A stretch of DNA of 64,000 bases from Metaphire vulgaris (GCA_018105865.1 CM030842.1:15352867-15416866); one strand, 5' to 3'. Counted from the stretch's first letter, positions 37,392 through 49,949 are shown. Program-made: numbers and translations. Notes: generated by a model not told the origin, from the sequence alone.

Positions 37392-37578
37392 CAGTGTTTA
37401 ATCTAGGCCGTTTCCGGGGGGAGGGCAATCCCCCCCCCGGAAATTTCAAATTCCTCCCGGAAATTTTGGAATACTACATGGACTAACAGCGGCCCCTAGC
37501 AGAATTCCCCCTGGCTTTGTCAGTTTTCTCCCCCGGCCTTTTCAGTCCCCGGAGTCCAGGAGTCTAGATTAAACACTG
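37392..37578. mobile_element. hAT MITE (CAGTGTTTAATCTAG family) inserted in a pogo-like MITE
   Basis: Ends CAGTGTTTAATCTAGGCC and AGTCTAGATTAAACACTG; flanks CCGCCAAA and CCGCTAAG match at 6 of 8. The surrounding sequence matches the pogo-like MITE at 13,689-13,876. Confidence 0.75.
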
Positions 37579-38405
37579 CCGCTAAGTGCGTTAGGTTATA
37601 GCGAAGTTCTACTGCAATTATCATCAGATTCCGTTAGAATAACAAGCCTATTTGTAACTCCATTATCAGGAAACCGGATGAAAATTGTTATAGCTATGCT
37701 TATATTTCAGCTAAACCAGGCCCCGAGTGGCTGCAAAAGGGGCATAGGACGTTAATTGGAAGACCGGAAAATAGGTCATATAGATGGAATTCAATGCGCT
37801 CTTCATGATAATAAGAATTACTAATTTCGTGACCAAACGCTATAATTATAATTGTTGTCAGCGGTTTCATTAATCATGAAACAGAAATCGGACATTACTG
37901 TAGTTTTGACGTATATAGCAATAGCATTCTCAAATGGTCGTCTCGCCAAAATGCCATTTCCGCAAAATACATTTCTGAGTGATAAGCTATTTAAGAGAAA
38001 TAGTCTTACGTCAGTTTAGTCATTAATTATTATCTATCATCGCCATGAACGAACGAACGAACAAGCGAACAATTAATGAACGGATGAGTGAATGGTCAAG
38101 ATGAACATGCGATGCTTAGCGTTTGAAGGCGCAGTCCTCAGTGCCTGGTATTTATTTCTTTTTTGGCAAATAGCAAATTTGATTTTCGGCAATTTCAGAT
38201 TAAATAATTAAAATCATTGGTGAGTTTCTGAAAACTGCAAATGCTCAAAATTCCCTTAGACGTTTCTTTCGGAATCACTAGTCGTATTTTCCCATAATAA
38301 TCAGATATTCACAGTTCTTTTTCTGTAGCATTAGGCCTACATCCTTGCACTAAAATATCAAGCGACAGTGTTTTCGCTATAAATAGACCACATTTACAAA
38401 CCGGT

Positions 38406-38681
38406 CAGGGGCGGAGCTAGGGTGTCCGGCGCCCGGGGACAAAGCATACTGATGGCGCCCCCTCAACTTGGCGAAAATCATAAGAAGCAAAAAAGGGTGC
38501 CATTCTGTCCATTTTGGCGCCCCTTCATTCTTCATTCAACTTCGCGAATACCCTGACAAGCAAAAAAGGTCATCATCCGTAGCGAAACATCCTACCTTAA
38601 ACCAATTTTGGCGCCCCCACACCTCGGCGCCCGGGGACATCTGTACCCCCCCTGCACCCCTCCTCCCTAGATCCGCCTCTG
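38406..38681. mobile_element. hAT MITE with perfect TSD AAACCGGT
   Basis: Ends CAGGGGCGGAGCTAGGG and CCTAGATCCGCCTCTG, TSD at 38398-38405 and 38682-38689. It shares GGCGCCCGGGGACA with the copy at 61,935. Confidence 0.92.
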
Positions 38682-39229
38682 AAACCGGTTTTTAAGTAAG
38701 TAAGTGAACACGAAATTTCTATAGCGCTGCCCGAAAGCTTGGCGCAGTGCACCAGCTTATTCACGAGCGTTGTTTTCATCTTGGAACTTGGAAGTCGTGC
38801 AAGTTTTCATCTTGGATTAACCACTACAGACTACAACTTACTATTATGCTGGGATTTCAATGCTCCTGCAGCTCCTCTGATCTACTGAAGCACACTGTAC
38901 ACAAGTATGCGTCTTTACCTATTTCAGATTGTACGCATCAATCGTCGCCCCAAAAACATTCTTCGTATTTTTATCGTATAATAGTTTTTCGAAGGCGGAT
39001 CACATTAGCCTACGTTCCGCTCCGATCCTTAAGCGCTCTGGCTGGCTGGCTGGCCAGACACCCTGAATTCCAGCGGATAGCATTGTCGCAGGCTGCGGCA
39101 TCGTCCAATTAAAGACCGGGGCTCCTCGTGCTCGATGGCAACTGCAGCTAATTGCGCTTCATTAGAAAAACGATGTCAATTGTCACATCCTAGTAATAGC
39201 CTTGTCGACAGGGCAAATTACACTTAATA

Positions 39230-39590
39230 GCCTCCCTCTCCCTCTCTGTCCCTCTCTCTCTGTCCCTCTCTTTCTTTCTCTCTCTCTCTGCCTCTTTCTC
39301 TGCCTCTCTCTCTGCCTCTCTCTCTCTGCCTCTCTCTCTCTCTACCTCTCTCTCTCTCTGCCTCTCTCTCTCTTTGTCCGTCTCATTTTCTCCCCCTTCT
39401 GTATATCTGTCCTCTGTCTGTCCGTCTCTATTTTTCTTCTTTTCTTCCTCTCTCTCTTCTCTCTCTCTCCTCTCTCTCTCTCCTCCTCTCTCTCTCTCTC
39501 TCTCTTTCTCTCTCTTTCTCATTCTCTCTTTCTGTGTCTCTGTCATCTGTCAGTCAGTCAGTCTGTCTGTCTCTGTCTCTCTCTCTACGT
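39230..39590. repeat. CT-rich imperfect microsatellite in receptor A intron 4
   Basis: TCTCTCTC with GTCC and GCCT interruptions; the adjacent ORFs are low complexity. Confidence 0.9.
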
Positions 39591-39620
39591 AATAAAAGGG
39601 GTCAGAGCAGAATCCGATAC

Positions 39621-39717
39621 CTTCGTTTTTTCAGGGCCATGACGACAGCTGCAGAGATGACGGTAGTCACGATGACGATTCCAGCGACGATCAGCGCCGT
39701 CATTATCGTCACTCGAT
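39621..39717 (-). CDS. SUEL-lectin receptor A, exon 4 (transmembrane segment)
   Basis: A 97-nt exon, phase 1 to phase 2, acceptor GTTGTTTAG and donor CGAAG/GTATCG. It encodes one hydrophobic helix (TALIVAGIVIVTTVISAAVV, about residues 233-252) and a basic stop-transfer (KKRR). The orientation implied is lectin domain outside, tail inside. The transmembrane exon at 61665-61761 has the same length and phases. Confidence 0.88.
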
Positions 39718-40264
39718 CTAAACAACGGAAACCAATATTCAGCACAGGACTAACAGGTCGTCAGATTCGAGTCACGCAATCAGCCAATCACTCAACACGC
39801 GGCATAGGCGTCACTTATAAACTGATAATGATGGAACCTCCGTCATAATTATTGGTGTTTAAAATCCAGCTCAGTCTCTTTAATTCTGCTTTACTTTCTC
39901 CATTGAGATCCTGGGCGCCCGCACATTGGGGCAAGAGGGGGCACTTGCCCCCTACTGGAAAATAAAAATGCCAATATTTCCCTTGAAATCCAGTGGCTTT
40001 GCTAAAATATTAACCGTGACCATTGTGTTACATTTTGCAACAAAATGTATGTGGGCCCCCATGATTATGGTTTGCCCTCCTGGAAAAAATCTGGGCTCCC
40101 CACTGATTAAGAAATATTCTATTACGAGTTCTGGGGGGCTTGTGCCAACCCTGATCGGTGTCGTGACTAATTTTATTTCTGTAACACGGCTTTTGTAAAA
40201 AAATGTTATCAATTGTAATATTACAAAACTATACGCGGTAACGGTAAGACAGGTAATTATTTAC

Positions 40265-40597
40265 CTGTATTTTGATTACCGTCGTCTTCGTGCGGCTGCT
40301 TCTGTGCTTCGTTTACCCCTACCGGTGAATCTTTCGTCGTCTTGAAGGACTCGGGCTTTGTTCCAGGTGAGGTCTTCTGCTCATCCAGGTGCGCACTGAC
40401 TTCCGGTTCTCGCCCTTCGTCGTCCGTCACACGAACCTCAGGCACGCCCGGCGATTTCAGGTCCAACTGGTCGTTCGGTCCTGCTGTCGACGGAAGCCGC
40501 TCTGTGGGTACTAACAGCGACCCCGACAGATTGGCGGTCAAGGGCGAAGTTGTCACAGTTGTTGCCTTTGTTGTTGTTGTTGTTGTTGTTGTTGAAG
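40265..40597 (-). CDS. SUEL-lectin receptor A, exon 3 (Ser/Thr/Pro-rich stalk)
   Basis: A 333-nt phase 1-1 exon between acceptor CCTCGGCAG and donor ACAG/GTAAAT. It encodes residues 117-227: Ser then eight Thr codons (ACA repeats), further Thr/Ser/Pro-rich sequence, one sequon (NLS), then an acidic hydrophilic stretch. There is no globular pattern, so it is probably an O-glycosylated stalk between the lectin head and the membrane. The ACA tract is a microsatellite within coding sequence and may vary in length between alleles. Confidence 0.85.
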
Positions 40598-40638
40598 CTG
40601 CCGAGGCAACAAAGACAACCAGTTAGAGTCACGAGGTC

Positions 40639-40805
40639 CAGTGTTTAATCTAGACTCTGGACTCCGGGGGAGGGGGGACTGACAAGGCCGGGGGAAGTCA
40701 GCTATTGGGGCTGCTGTTAGTTGATGTAGCATGCCAAAATTTCCGGGGGAATTTTCGGGAAAAGGGCAATTCCCCCTCCCCAGAAACGGCCTAGATTAAA
40801 CCCTG
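40639..40805. mobile_element. hAT MITE, CAGTGTTTAATCTAG family, beside the lectin stalk exon
   Basis: Ends CAGTGTTTAATCTAGACTC and GGCCTAGATTAAACCCTG; flanks ACGAGGTC and ATGAGGTC match at 7 of 8. It lies 42 bp upstream (minus-strand sense) of receptor A exon 3. Confidence 0.8.
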
Positions 40806-41885
40806 ATGAGGTCCGCTAAAGATGTGTTCATTGGCCCTTTTAGCCACGGGGAAAGGGCAACGGGGTCCGGGGGCCCCCTATTCTGGATGGAATCAGTCGT
40901 GGGATTTGCGCAAACCCGTTGAGGAGGGGCCGCCTTGGCAGGGAGGGGTCAGGTGGGGGTGAATGGAACAGAAGCGACGTGCCAAAAACTCTTTTGGCGA
41001 CGTTTTTCTCGCGTGTATACAGTCTTTTCTTACTCGAAAATGTCGACGTGCCACCCCATTCAGAAAACCCGACTGCGCCACTGGATATGGGTATAGCCAT
41101 TTACTATAGTACGTGCGCACCGAAAAGGTAGGATTTTGGAGATTTTTCCCATGTACGCTGTGTGCAGCGGGGGTGGGGGGTGGGGCTGAAAAATATGCTT
41201 TTTAGCGTGCGTACTTTATGGATGAGCCCTATGTTGACTCTTGCTTCCATCGTAAATGTTATGAGCCATTCACTTACTGTCTTCGTTTCGCACGCTTTTC
41301 TATGGTTTAAGACGAAGAAGGCGCTTATAGAGCACACAGTTCGGCTGTCTGTTTATAGGGTGCAAAACAGGTGAAGGAGGTTAAGGGAAAGTTTACTCAA
41401 AGGTAATTTGGCTGACAGAAGTATTGGTCGAGCGTTTGAAACTTTGATCTGCTGGGAAAGAGAGAGAGAAACACTTACGAGGTTTACCTCATGGTATAAC
41501 TGTTCGGAAACCAATTTTCTCGCCAGTGCGTGTGAGGGGTGGGGGTGGGGTGGGGTGGCGTGAAATGAAGAAATGGATACGAATGCGAACAACTTAAAAA
41601 GTAATTTTATTGTTAATCAGCGTTTTTCTTCCTGCAGTTCGATGATGTGAACTGAATTCAGAGATTACCTTTGCCCGGCCGACAAACCACCTTGCCTATA
41701 GCTATTTCAAGAAAGATTAAGCGCATAAGAATAAGCAGCTACTGCTGTACTGCTTTCCGGGGCGCTGCATAAGTTTACGAGATTTTACTTACTTACTTAC
41801 TTACCTTATATTATTTATTTAGAGTTACCATTTCGTTGTTGAAGTTCACATCTAAAGCACACCTACTGGGCCGTGTTAGGGTCTT

Positions 41886-42084
41886 CAGTGGCTAATCTAG
41901 ACTCCTGGACTCCGGGGGGTAGAGGGGCTGACAAGGCCGGGGGAAGTCAGCTAGAGGGGCTTGGGGGAGCGCTGCAAGTTGATATAGTATGCCCATGCCA
42001 AAATTTCCGGGCGGAAATTTTAAATTTTCGTGGTAAAAGGGCAATTTCCCTCCTTCCCCCGGAAACGGCCTAGATTAAACCCTG
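41886..42084. mobile_element. hAT MITE, CAGTGTTTAATCTAG family, diverged
   Basis: CAGTGGCTAATCTAGACTCC and GGCCTAGATTAAACCCTG ends; interior as at 40,639. Weak flank match. Confidence 0.65.
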
Positions 42085-42269
42085 AAGGTATTCGTAGACC
42101 CTGGCCCCTAGGTCCTAGACACTGATATTCGTATTTCGCAGGTTGACACGCGAAGATCTTTTTTGCTCTCCAAGAGACTCAAGACATCCGCCATCCTCTG
42201 CATGCTGCTGGTCACCAACGTTATTAAATTTGCATAAGAAAATTCTGCCATATTTTTAGGCGAAGGAAG

Positions 42270-42307
<38 letters not shown>

Positions 42308-42817
42308 CAGCCCATTATTATTATTTGTGTTTTCAATACATTATTTTCTGGCTTTCGTAGGTCACTGAAAACTTCGTAGGCCCCAGGCACAGTGTCTACT
42401 GAATACCGCGGTCTTGGCTGCATGCTATACATGTGCACTGTATTGTATGCGATCAGTTGTGCAATGCGCCGCCATATTTTATACAGGAAGGAGTTAAATA
42501 ATTGTGGTTAGTCTACTAATGAGTTGAGTAAATATATGAGAAAAAGCGAAACAGCGCATTTATTTTAATTTGGCGGACATTTGATATAATAATATAACAA
42601 GGTTAAAAGTGCATGGTTCAGTAGGAACTGCCCTGCGTGAGAACCAATGTTGTTCCCGTCCTTTTTCCCAGAAACCATTTCAGAAAAATCGCAAACATCT
42701 ATTTCCCTAACTCGATTTATAAAACTTTGGTGGGTTTAAATTGATTTTTAACGATGCGGTCTTTTTCGGCTAATCGGAAATTAGGCTATAAAAGTCTGTT
42801 CTGTTTACTTTCGTCTA

Positions 42818-43278
42818 GGGGCCGTCCATATAGTACGTACGCACCGAGGGGGAGGGGGGGTTGAGATTTAAGCGATTTTGCGTACGGAAGCGTACGGGGG
42901 GAGGGGGGAGTCACGACTGAATTTTTACGTACGCACATTCAAATTTATAAAATAGATAGAAGGCCGTTATAATCACACAAACATTTTATTCGAACAAAAT
43001 TACTTTCTCACGGTCAAACAAAGGGTCCCAACTATTGTTTCCACGGTTTTTTATATTAAGCCCTATTTAAATATAAGGCTTAATATTTTAAAACCCCTTT
43101 AATTTAATAGTAAACAAATGTTTTTTGACTATGGCTAAAAATTAATTTTCACCGTGCTGGGGAGTGTTGCTAATTTGTACGTACGCATAGGGGGTAACCA
43201 AAATGTACGGTCTGCAACAGGGGAGAGGGGGAGTGAAAATATGATTCTTTTTTGCATACGTACTGTATGGATGGCCCC
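42818..43278. mobile_element. Inverted-repeat element, GGGGCCGTCCATATAGTACG ends
   Basis: The left end is mirrored by CGTACTGTATGGATGGCCCC. Repeated GTACGTACGC and GGGGGAGGGG lie inside. A shorter relative is at about 41,100-41,230. Confidence 0.7.
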
Positions 43279-43890
43279 CTACGCGATATTTTCTGTCGAC
43301 ACTAGATAAATAATACCAGTAGGGGATTTGGCTACAGCATAAATTAAGACAAAGGTCAAAAAGGTCATCGCGTCTGTCACTTTCGACCCAAATTCCTTTC
43401 AGCAGAGAGTAAGGTCCAACTATGTTTTCATCTACGGTAACATAGGTCTACCCAGCCTTCTTAAGTAGTAGTAGTAAGCCATTGATTAATTATCGTATTA
43501 AGACGATTATATCCATTTATTGACATTATCAGTGTCGGTTCCACGTTGGGGATGACTGGGGATGCACCCCCCCACCAAGCTTTTTTGCTCGTCAGCCTTT
43601 TTCAGGGAATTTTACGTAGATTTGTCAGTTAATGACCTTTTTGCTTGTCAACCTTTTTCTGGATTTCATTTCACCTACCCCCACCAACTTCCTAAAAATT
43701 CATTGCATCCCCACCAAGAATTATTGGGACCGCCCAGAACATTATTATTATTATTATTATTATTTTATTATTATTATTTTATTATTATTAATGGTGTTGC
43801 TGCTATTTGTGTGACAGATTATATTATTATGGCAAATTACATACTTAAGATAATTATCATGTTGACATTACGCAAATTACGCTAGTATGC

Positions 43891-43947
<57 letters not shown>

Positions 43948-44740
43948 CAATATTTCAGGCCAAAGACAGCAGTGATTGTAATTAGTACTAGGCTCGAAAT
44001 TGGATTGGATATTGTGATAGAGTTTTGGCCTTAGTAATGTTTGATCAGGCAGCGAATTCCACGGATGACTTCCAAGGGAAACTGATCTGTCTTGAATTCG
44101 GAATTTTGCCAGTAGTGTCGAGGAGTTGACATACCAGAGGCCTTGAGCCAGTTTCACTGTCTTTTTCTCTCTGCCAGGCTAGAAATCTGGGATTCTTCTG
44201 TTTGAAAAGAAATCTAGAATTTTCAGAGGTGCCTCCAGGACGGCATGTCGCTTCCTCCCACAGTTTGTCTCGCTGATGTCATTTGGGGCATTTGCCCCCA
44301 CTGATTTTGAGGGAAAAATTTTTTTGCCAATGTTTGTGTTATTTAGATTTTACACGCCCTAAAGGAGTGATTGACGCTGTCGAGTAATTTGAAGTAACTA
44401 ACCGTGAAAATTGGCCGACAAGCTTATCTTGTAACTGTCAGGGGTGACCGCTTATCTCTGGGGTGACCGCCGGGTCTTTCGCGGATGTATATGGAGCAAC
44501 ACCGATTGATAGCTGCTTTAGAGCATTAAAACTGATGTTACAAAAGTTCATTGCTATTTTCTTGCTGAACCTGTCTCTATTCAACTATTGATTCACTGAC
44601 ATTGTAGGTCTATACTGCGAACTATTTTTTTGTAGAACCAAAGAGAAACGGACAAACAGAAGAATAGAAGGTTGTATGAACCATATGAACCACAGTGGTT
44701 TTCAACACAAAAGAAATCCTACTAAGGCACTTAAAATCCA

Positions 44741-44794
<54 letters not shown>

Positions 44795-44838
44795 TGTTAT
44801 TATTATAATAAATGTCTTAGAACAAGGACAGAGCTTAC

Positions 44839-45120
44839 CTTGACATTCGTAGCTGATGTTGACGTAGTCGTTGTTTGAAGCAAACAAATTGCATCCAATG
44901 CTCCGTATTTCGACGCTCACCCTACAGTTCGACATCCCGTTGCACGAATTCAGCACAGTTCTTCTATAGGTGGCGCTCGGGGAGCCTTTGCAGTCGCGAT
45001 CCCTGGGACAACATCTACTTCCGTGGCAGCTGGAGTCAGCCAGGAAGACGTCGGTAATGAGAATGACTCCGGAACGACAGTTCAGCATCACCTGTCCATC
45101 TTTGCAGGCATGACTGGTAT
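44839..45120 (-). CDS. SUEL-lectin receptor A, exon 2 (rhamnose-binding-lectin domain)
   Basis: Encodes residues 23-116 of a 350-residue type I membrane protein. The domain shows the SUEL/RBL framework: ACKDGQVMLNC, GVILITDVFLA, CNGMSNCRV and, at the end, DYVNISYEC. It has ten cysteines rather than the usual eight. The sugar-contacting YGR and DPC-x-G-T-x-KYL motifs of classical members are replaced (LAD; GCNLFASNNDYV), so sugar binding is doubtful. One sequon (NIS) is present. Acceptor TTTGGTAG and donor CAAG/GTAAGC are both phase 1, so the exon is a symmetrical 1-1 module. Full gene order on the minus strand: 46850-46784, 45120-44839, 40597-40265, 39717-39621, 33163-32890. EVA-1 and latrophilins are known membrane proteins with such domains, but this architecture differs from both. 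Confidence 0.9.
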
Positions 45121-45363
45121 CTACCAAAAACATCATCGACGACGTCTCGAGTGAAATGAATGACAGCCAGAGGTCATCCCTCCCTCCCATTGGCGTCGCC
45201 AAAATTTTTGGTTGGGGAGGCGGGGCAAAAGGGGCTAGTGTGTCAGATTCCGTACCCCCTCACCCCACCCCCACCCCCACCACAGAAAACTTTCTCACCG
45301 GATTTGCGCGAAACTGGTAGGTGGTCTGGGGCAGTTTGGGAAGGGGGCAATTGTCCCCATTCC

Positions 45364-45552
45364 CAGTGGCGGCTCTAGGATTTGGCAAGTGGGGGCCGTT
45401 GGGGTGGCAACTTATAATCATGGGGGGGCCAACCATTTGTTGTTTAATGTATGTAGCATTAAGTATATGGTCCCAACTGTGGGGGCACTGGGGGGCCAGG
45501 CACTCAATAGGGGGGCACGGACCCCCTGGCCCCCTCGGTGGAGCCGCCACTG
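45364..45552. mobile_element. hAT MITE, CAGTGGCGGCTC family
   Basis: Flanks CCCATTCC and CCCATGCC match at 7 of 8. It lies in intron 1 of receptor A, 244 bp from the lectin exon. Confidence 0.85.
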
Positions 45553-46202
45553 CCCATGCCCCCTCCTCATCAGGCCAAAACCCCCTACCCTCGGTTGATC
45601 ATGGCTGCCGCGAGAACGGAAACACTATTCTGCAGCTTGCTTATTACAGTATATTGTAAAGTAAAGTAAAGTAAAGTAAAGTAAAATCTCGTGGATAAGG
45701 GCAGTGATTGTAAAATTCAAACAGCGCCGATGCATCGATAAACATTTACCGTTGACTTCGACGCGGAAGACTATTTGTCGTTAATTGAAACCACAGCTTT
45801 AAAAATACAGACAAAAGTGATGACTTTCCCAAAAAATATTTCTATTTCAGCACCAGATTTCACCCTCGACAGTCGTGGAGCAGCGTGATCACGTGATCAC
45901 CTACGTCAGCGACATTCAAAATCAAAAATTCAAAATAATATTCATCCGCTTATGTTTCGGCATTTTGGCTGAATGCATTTTGTTCAATTAATGTCTTTTC
46001 GCTCGAAACAGCACCAGAGGGGTTCGCCGTTCACAGGCGTTTCGCTCTAAGGGTCAGAGACCTTGACTGGGCCAAAGCCTCGCCCCAGAGGTTCCCATGG
46101 TAACTAGACACCCTACGAAATCGGTTTCTGCGCGAGCGATAATGGCTTTCAGCTGTGGCTTTGAAAGCTAAAATCAAGTAAGTGAGACATGCATATTGTA
46201 AT

Positions 46203-46449
46203 CAGGGCCATCTTTAGAATTTTGGGCGCCCTAGGCAGATTTTCATTTTCGGAAATTTTCGCCCATTCACATCACATACGGAAAAAGTCTGACGAGCAAA
46301 AAAAAGCTTCTCGAAAGCTCCCGAAATAACCTGACGAGCAAAAAACGTTATTCGCTCATAAAAAATTTTCATCCACGTTATATTTCGCCCCCACAAAATT
46401 TTTCGCCCCTAGGCAGTGCCTAAACTGCCTAATGGTTAAGGTGGCCCTG
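46203..46449. mobile_element. hAT-like MITE with perfect TSD ATTGTAAT
   Basis: Ends CAGGGCCATCTTTAGAATT and GGTTAAGGTGGCCCTG, TSD at 46195-46202 and 46450-46457. It carries two GACGAGCAAAAAA motifs. Confidence 0.9.
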
Positions 46450-46783
46450 ATTGTAATGTTCTTTAAGCAAATCCTAAGAATTACGCTCTTCTGCATGTAT
46501 ATTGTAAGTGGAGATGAAGTAAGAGTTCTAAATCGTTGTCGTATATGGATGGTTTTGCCATTTCTAATTCGAAATTTGCAAGTAAGCTTATATCCGTTAG
46601 ATACAACTTTGCCAATCCAAAAGATAAATAAATAAATAAATAAATAAATGAATAACATGGAATAAAATGATTGGTCATTCATCTACAAAGTACTTCAGCT
46701 GCTTGGCCCATGCAACCGACATTACATGTGTTCATTACTGCAGGCATTCATTATCTTTAGGTGCATCAAAGTAAAACACTTAC

Positions 46784-46850
46784 GTCCCTGCACGGATGTC
46801 CGAAAAGTCAACAGAATCGCAGACACCAGTGCAGTCAAAGAAGATTTCAT
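46784..46850 (-). CDS. SUEL-lectin receptor A, exon 1 (signal peptide)
   Basis: On the minus strand an ATG starts a 22-residue secretory signal: Lys-Ser-Ser, a hydrophobic core (LTALVSAILLTF), then a polar end (TSVQG). The exon stops after one base of the next codon at a strong donor GGAC/GTAAGT, phase 1, which is what the lectin exon requires. Signal peptide, phase and strand agree; there is no independent evidence for this start. Confidence 0.78.
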
Positions 46851-47563
46851 TTTCAAGTTGAACACTGTCTCCGTCCACTCAGATCCAGAAAATCTGGAAA
46901 TTACTGTGTGGTCGTATAGCGGCCACCGAATTCTCGATTTTCTCGTTAGTCGCCAACGCACACCGATTCTGCGGTTTCTTGCAACCAAGGTCCATCAATC
47001 CTCCTATCCTGAATCTGTAATTAGGAAATAGATGACGAATCGTGAGAAAACTTGATGTTAGCGTTGCTGGAATGTGATCGCGCATGCACGAACTGTCGCC
47101 TTCGCCGCAGTCGATGAGTGTTATAGGGTTCTGGTGCTGTGCTCTTCTCAGCTGTTGCTACGGCCGTCTGACCGACCACTTTGGTATAATTAAAGCCTCA
47201 TCCTCATCCTGGCCTTTTAGCTTGTGTAGGAAAATCAGGTTAGGTTGCATGAGATATTAAGATGTTCCCAGGGAGTGATAGATAGACAGACAGACGGAAA
47301 GAGAGATGCAGAGATGGCGACAGAGGCACAGACGGAGACAAGGAGGCCAGCATGATTGATTATTTGAACATGTTTAACTTCGTTATTTTATCTTAGTTTC
47401 TGCTGATATTTCATCCTCCTTTTTGCAATAAAACCAATTGGAAAGTCAATACCACCAGATAATGCACTACCCACAGCCCTAAAATGTAACCAAACCAAAA
47501 ATTGAAAATCTTCCATCTTCCCGTCACATGTTTGTCCGTTCCATCATCGTACAATTTTGGAAG

Positions 47564-47714
47564 TGTCTAGAATGCGGGCTGCTCGCATTCTAATTAAAAT
47601 CTAACTAGATCGCTGATTGGTCTAATGAATCACGTGGTTAGGGTTAGAGTTAGGGTTAGGTTCATTCGACCAATCATCGGTCTAGTTAGAATGCGGGCAG
47701 CCCGCATACTAGAC
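47564..47714. mobile_element. Foldback element with TTAGGG-like loop
   Basis: The arms TGTCTAGAATGCGGGCTGC and GCCCGCATACTAGAC, with inner arms GATTGGTCTAATGAA and TTCATTCGACCAATC, enclose GGTTAGGGTTAGAGTTAGGG. Confidence 0.65.
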
Positions 47715-48885
47715 GCTGTCTTAAATTTATGGTTGGTAAAAAAAACCCAGTCTTTTGGCGCCATTGATATTTTCAGCATTGGTCCGACATTGACAAAAAC
47801 ATCAACAAAATCCCACCGCAATACGAGCCAGTAGCAAAGCCCAGAGATGGACATTCGTTGGGAAACACTTTGGGTAATCGTTGTGCATGCATCTATACAT
47901 TTAGGCAGTTGTGGTTGTTGGGTTGTAGATATGCTGATTTGCACGGATGTTTGCACCATGTACTGTCTTGGTTATAAAAATGGTTATCGTTTTCCGCATT
48001 TTCACGTAACAAATTTCCGCCGAACTGTCGCTGGCAATACTGGCTTATCAGCTATGACTAAGCGATTGGCTTATATTCAGGGCTGTTTGAATCCCTGGTT
48101 ATCGATCAAACACAGTTGTTCAAATAATGGAAAAGGATAATATCTCCTGATGATTAAACCCTCTAATTGTGGATCTCGATATTGTCGTCATATGCCATTC
48201 TAAATGTTGATCCGCAGCCAAGATATTTGCATAAGACCGGTGGAATTAAATAATTCAAGGCATTAGAATCGAGAGTCGAAATTGATGAAAGAAGGTTATT
48301 ATATAGTAACTAAAGAACCATCCACTGTAAATCCATCTTAATCCCCTTATTGACTCAATAACATTTATGAGCTACTGCATGGATGGTCACGAACTGGATG
48401 GTCAAATGCTATAATGGCAGGGTTCCTTATTCGTTAGTCTTTCAACGTTTGAAGCTGAATTTTAGAGATTAACTACAAATTATAACTGGACGTCTAGAAG
48501 CACAATGATAATTATAATGGCGGAAAACATAGGCGCGATTACATATGAGAGGAATTTTTAAAAATGATTTTATGGTAATTGACAAATTGTTGCTTAGCAA
48601 TAAATTTGCTGAATATGTTTAAAACGCTTGGGTGGGTTGGATTGCTTGGGTGAATACTTGCAATTGCCGGCATGGGTTATCCAACCGGGATTGGAATTTG
48701 ATGGGTCAACCCTTTGGGTTCTCCAAAATGGACCCATGTCCATCTCTGGCAAAGCCTGTTCCACTGAGTCGCCAGAAACGCCTTACCTAATTTTGTTTCC
48801 ATCTATGCATGTTATTGTACTAAAGATGTGGTTCTCAATGCTTGTCCATGCCTCTATAATATGATTCACATTAGGCGAGACTCAA

Positions 48886-48950
48886 AACCCCCTTAACTGG
48901 GGATCTCATATATCCGTCCATTTTAATTGAGTTACAGCCAAATCAGTTAT
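48886..48950. mobile_element. TTAA-type MITE, decayed copy 5
   Basis: CCCCCTTAACTGGGGATCTC and a diverged core (TCCGTCCATTTTAATTGAGT) are present; the second end is missing. Confidence 0.5.
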
Positions 48951-49644
48951 CTGCTCCTAAAAAGCTGTGATGGATCTGACTATAGTTAACTTCTGCGTAG
49001 TTTTGAATTCTAGATATCGGAAAGGGCAAACATGGAAGAGGAAAATATCATGGAGATTAATAGTATAGGCTAAAATATGTGCCCGTAGATATAATCAAGA
49101 ACTGAGTGACCTTGGACGGTTGCAGATCGTCGCACAACCTACTCCACCCCGATTTTCATGCAATGCTCGATATACAAGTATATATATTTAATATCTAACC
49201 GGGATTTTCCAGAAAAACCCGGTGCACAACTGACACATTGGCAAGCTCAGAGAAACTTCACATCACAAATAATTATAAATAATCATCTTTATTCGAGAAC
49301 CACTGATAAAATTTGTTTTATAAATTATATAATGTTTTGTTTCCAGATATAGTCTAAAGGATATCAGTTCTTTTTAACAATCATGAGTTTCAGTTATTGC
49401 GAAAGCTCCAGTTTGGTTTCGTTTTGCCAACGAAATGATGGATTGAAAGTCGATTTTAGGCTATTTCTTAGAATTTTATCATCCATCACCACCACAGCTG
49501 CATATATGCTCAATCGTTATCTTCTTAGCTAGATTCGTTGGCCGTGAAGTTGTTCTGTAAGAAAATTATATCATTTTTCACGAAAATATTACTGATATTG
49601 TAAGCTGCTTACGTTAAATGAACACATTTCTCTGTCTATAGTCT

Positions 49645-49715
49645 GTCTCAGTGGCTCTCTCGGTAGAACGCCGCCTCTGAAACCGGGTTCAATACACGGA
49701 TGATATCAGAGATTT
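49645..49715 (+). repeat. tRNA-like (SINE head?) sequence
   Basis: AGTGGCTCTCTCGGTAGAAC resembles a pol III A box and GGGTTCAATACAC a B box, about 30 bp apart. I cannot fold a proper cloverleaf, so this is more likely a tRNA-derived SINE head than a tRNA gene. Confidence 0.35.
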
Positions 49716-49939
49716 TATTTATCTGGCGGTTACAGCTTATCCGCCGGCAAGAAGTGAAAGTTAAAAAATGGTCTGTGTGATGATGGTCCAGGAGGTTTGA
49801 GTGCGTTGTAGACCTACATCGCTGTGTGCACTGTGTGTATCAACGGCCAAAGGCGTCGATCCACTTAGAATATTGGGGGACCCAAACCTCCGAAGCTAGG
49901 CACATGAAAAGTTGATGTTTTCATTTCACTCACTGTCCT

Positions 49940-49949
49940 GGTCACAATA

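Noticed and set aside
38747..39112. Plus-strand ORF of 121 codons
   Set aside because: No domain, composition unlike the real exons, and it overlaps an intron of receptor A.
43894..44157. Minus-strand ORF with WNSLPDQTLL, resembling the C-terminus of some LINE proteins
   Set aside because: Only one short suggestive segment; not enough to call a retroelement.
49645..49715. Functional tRNA gene
   Set aside because: A- and B-box-like segments are present but the stems do not pair convincingly; kept only as a tRNA-like repeat.
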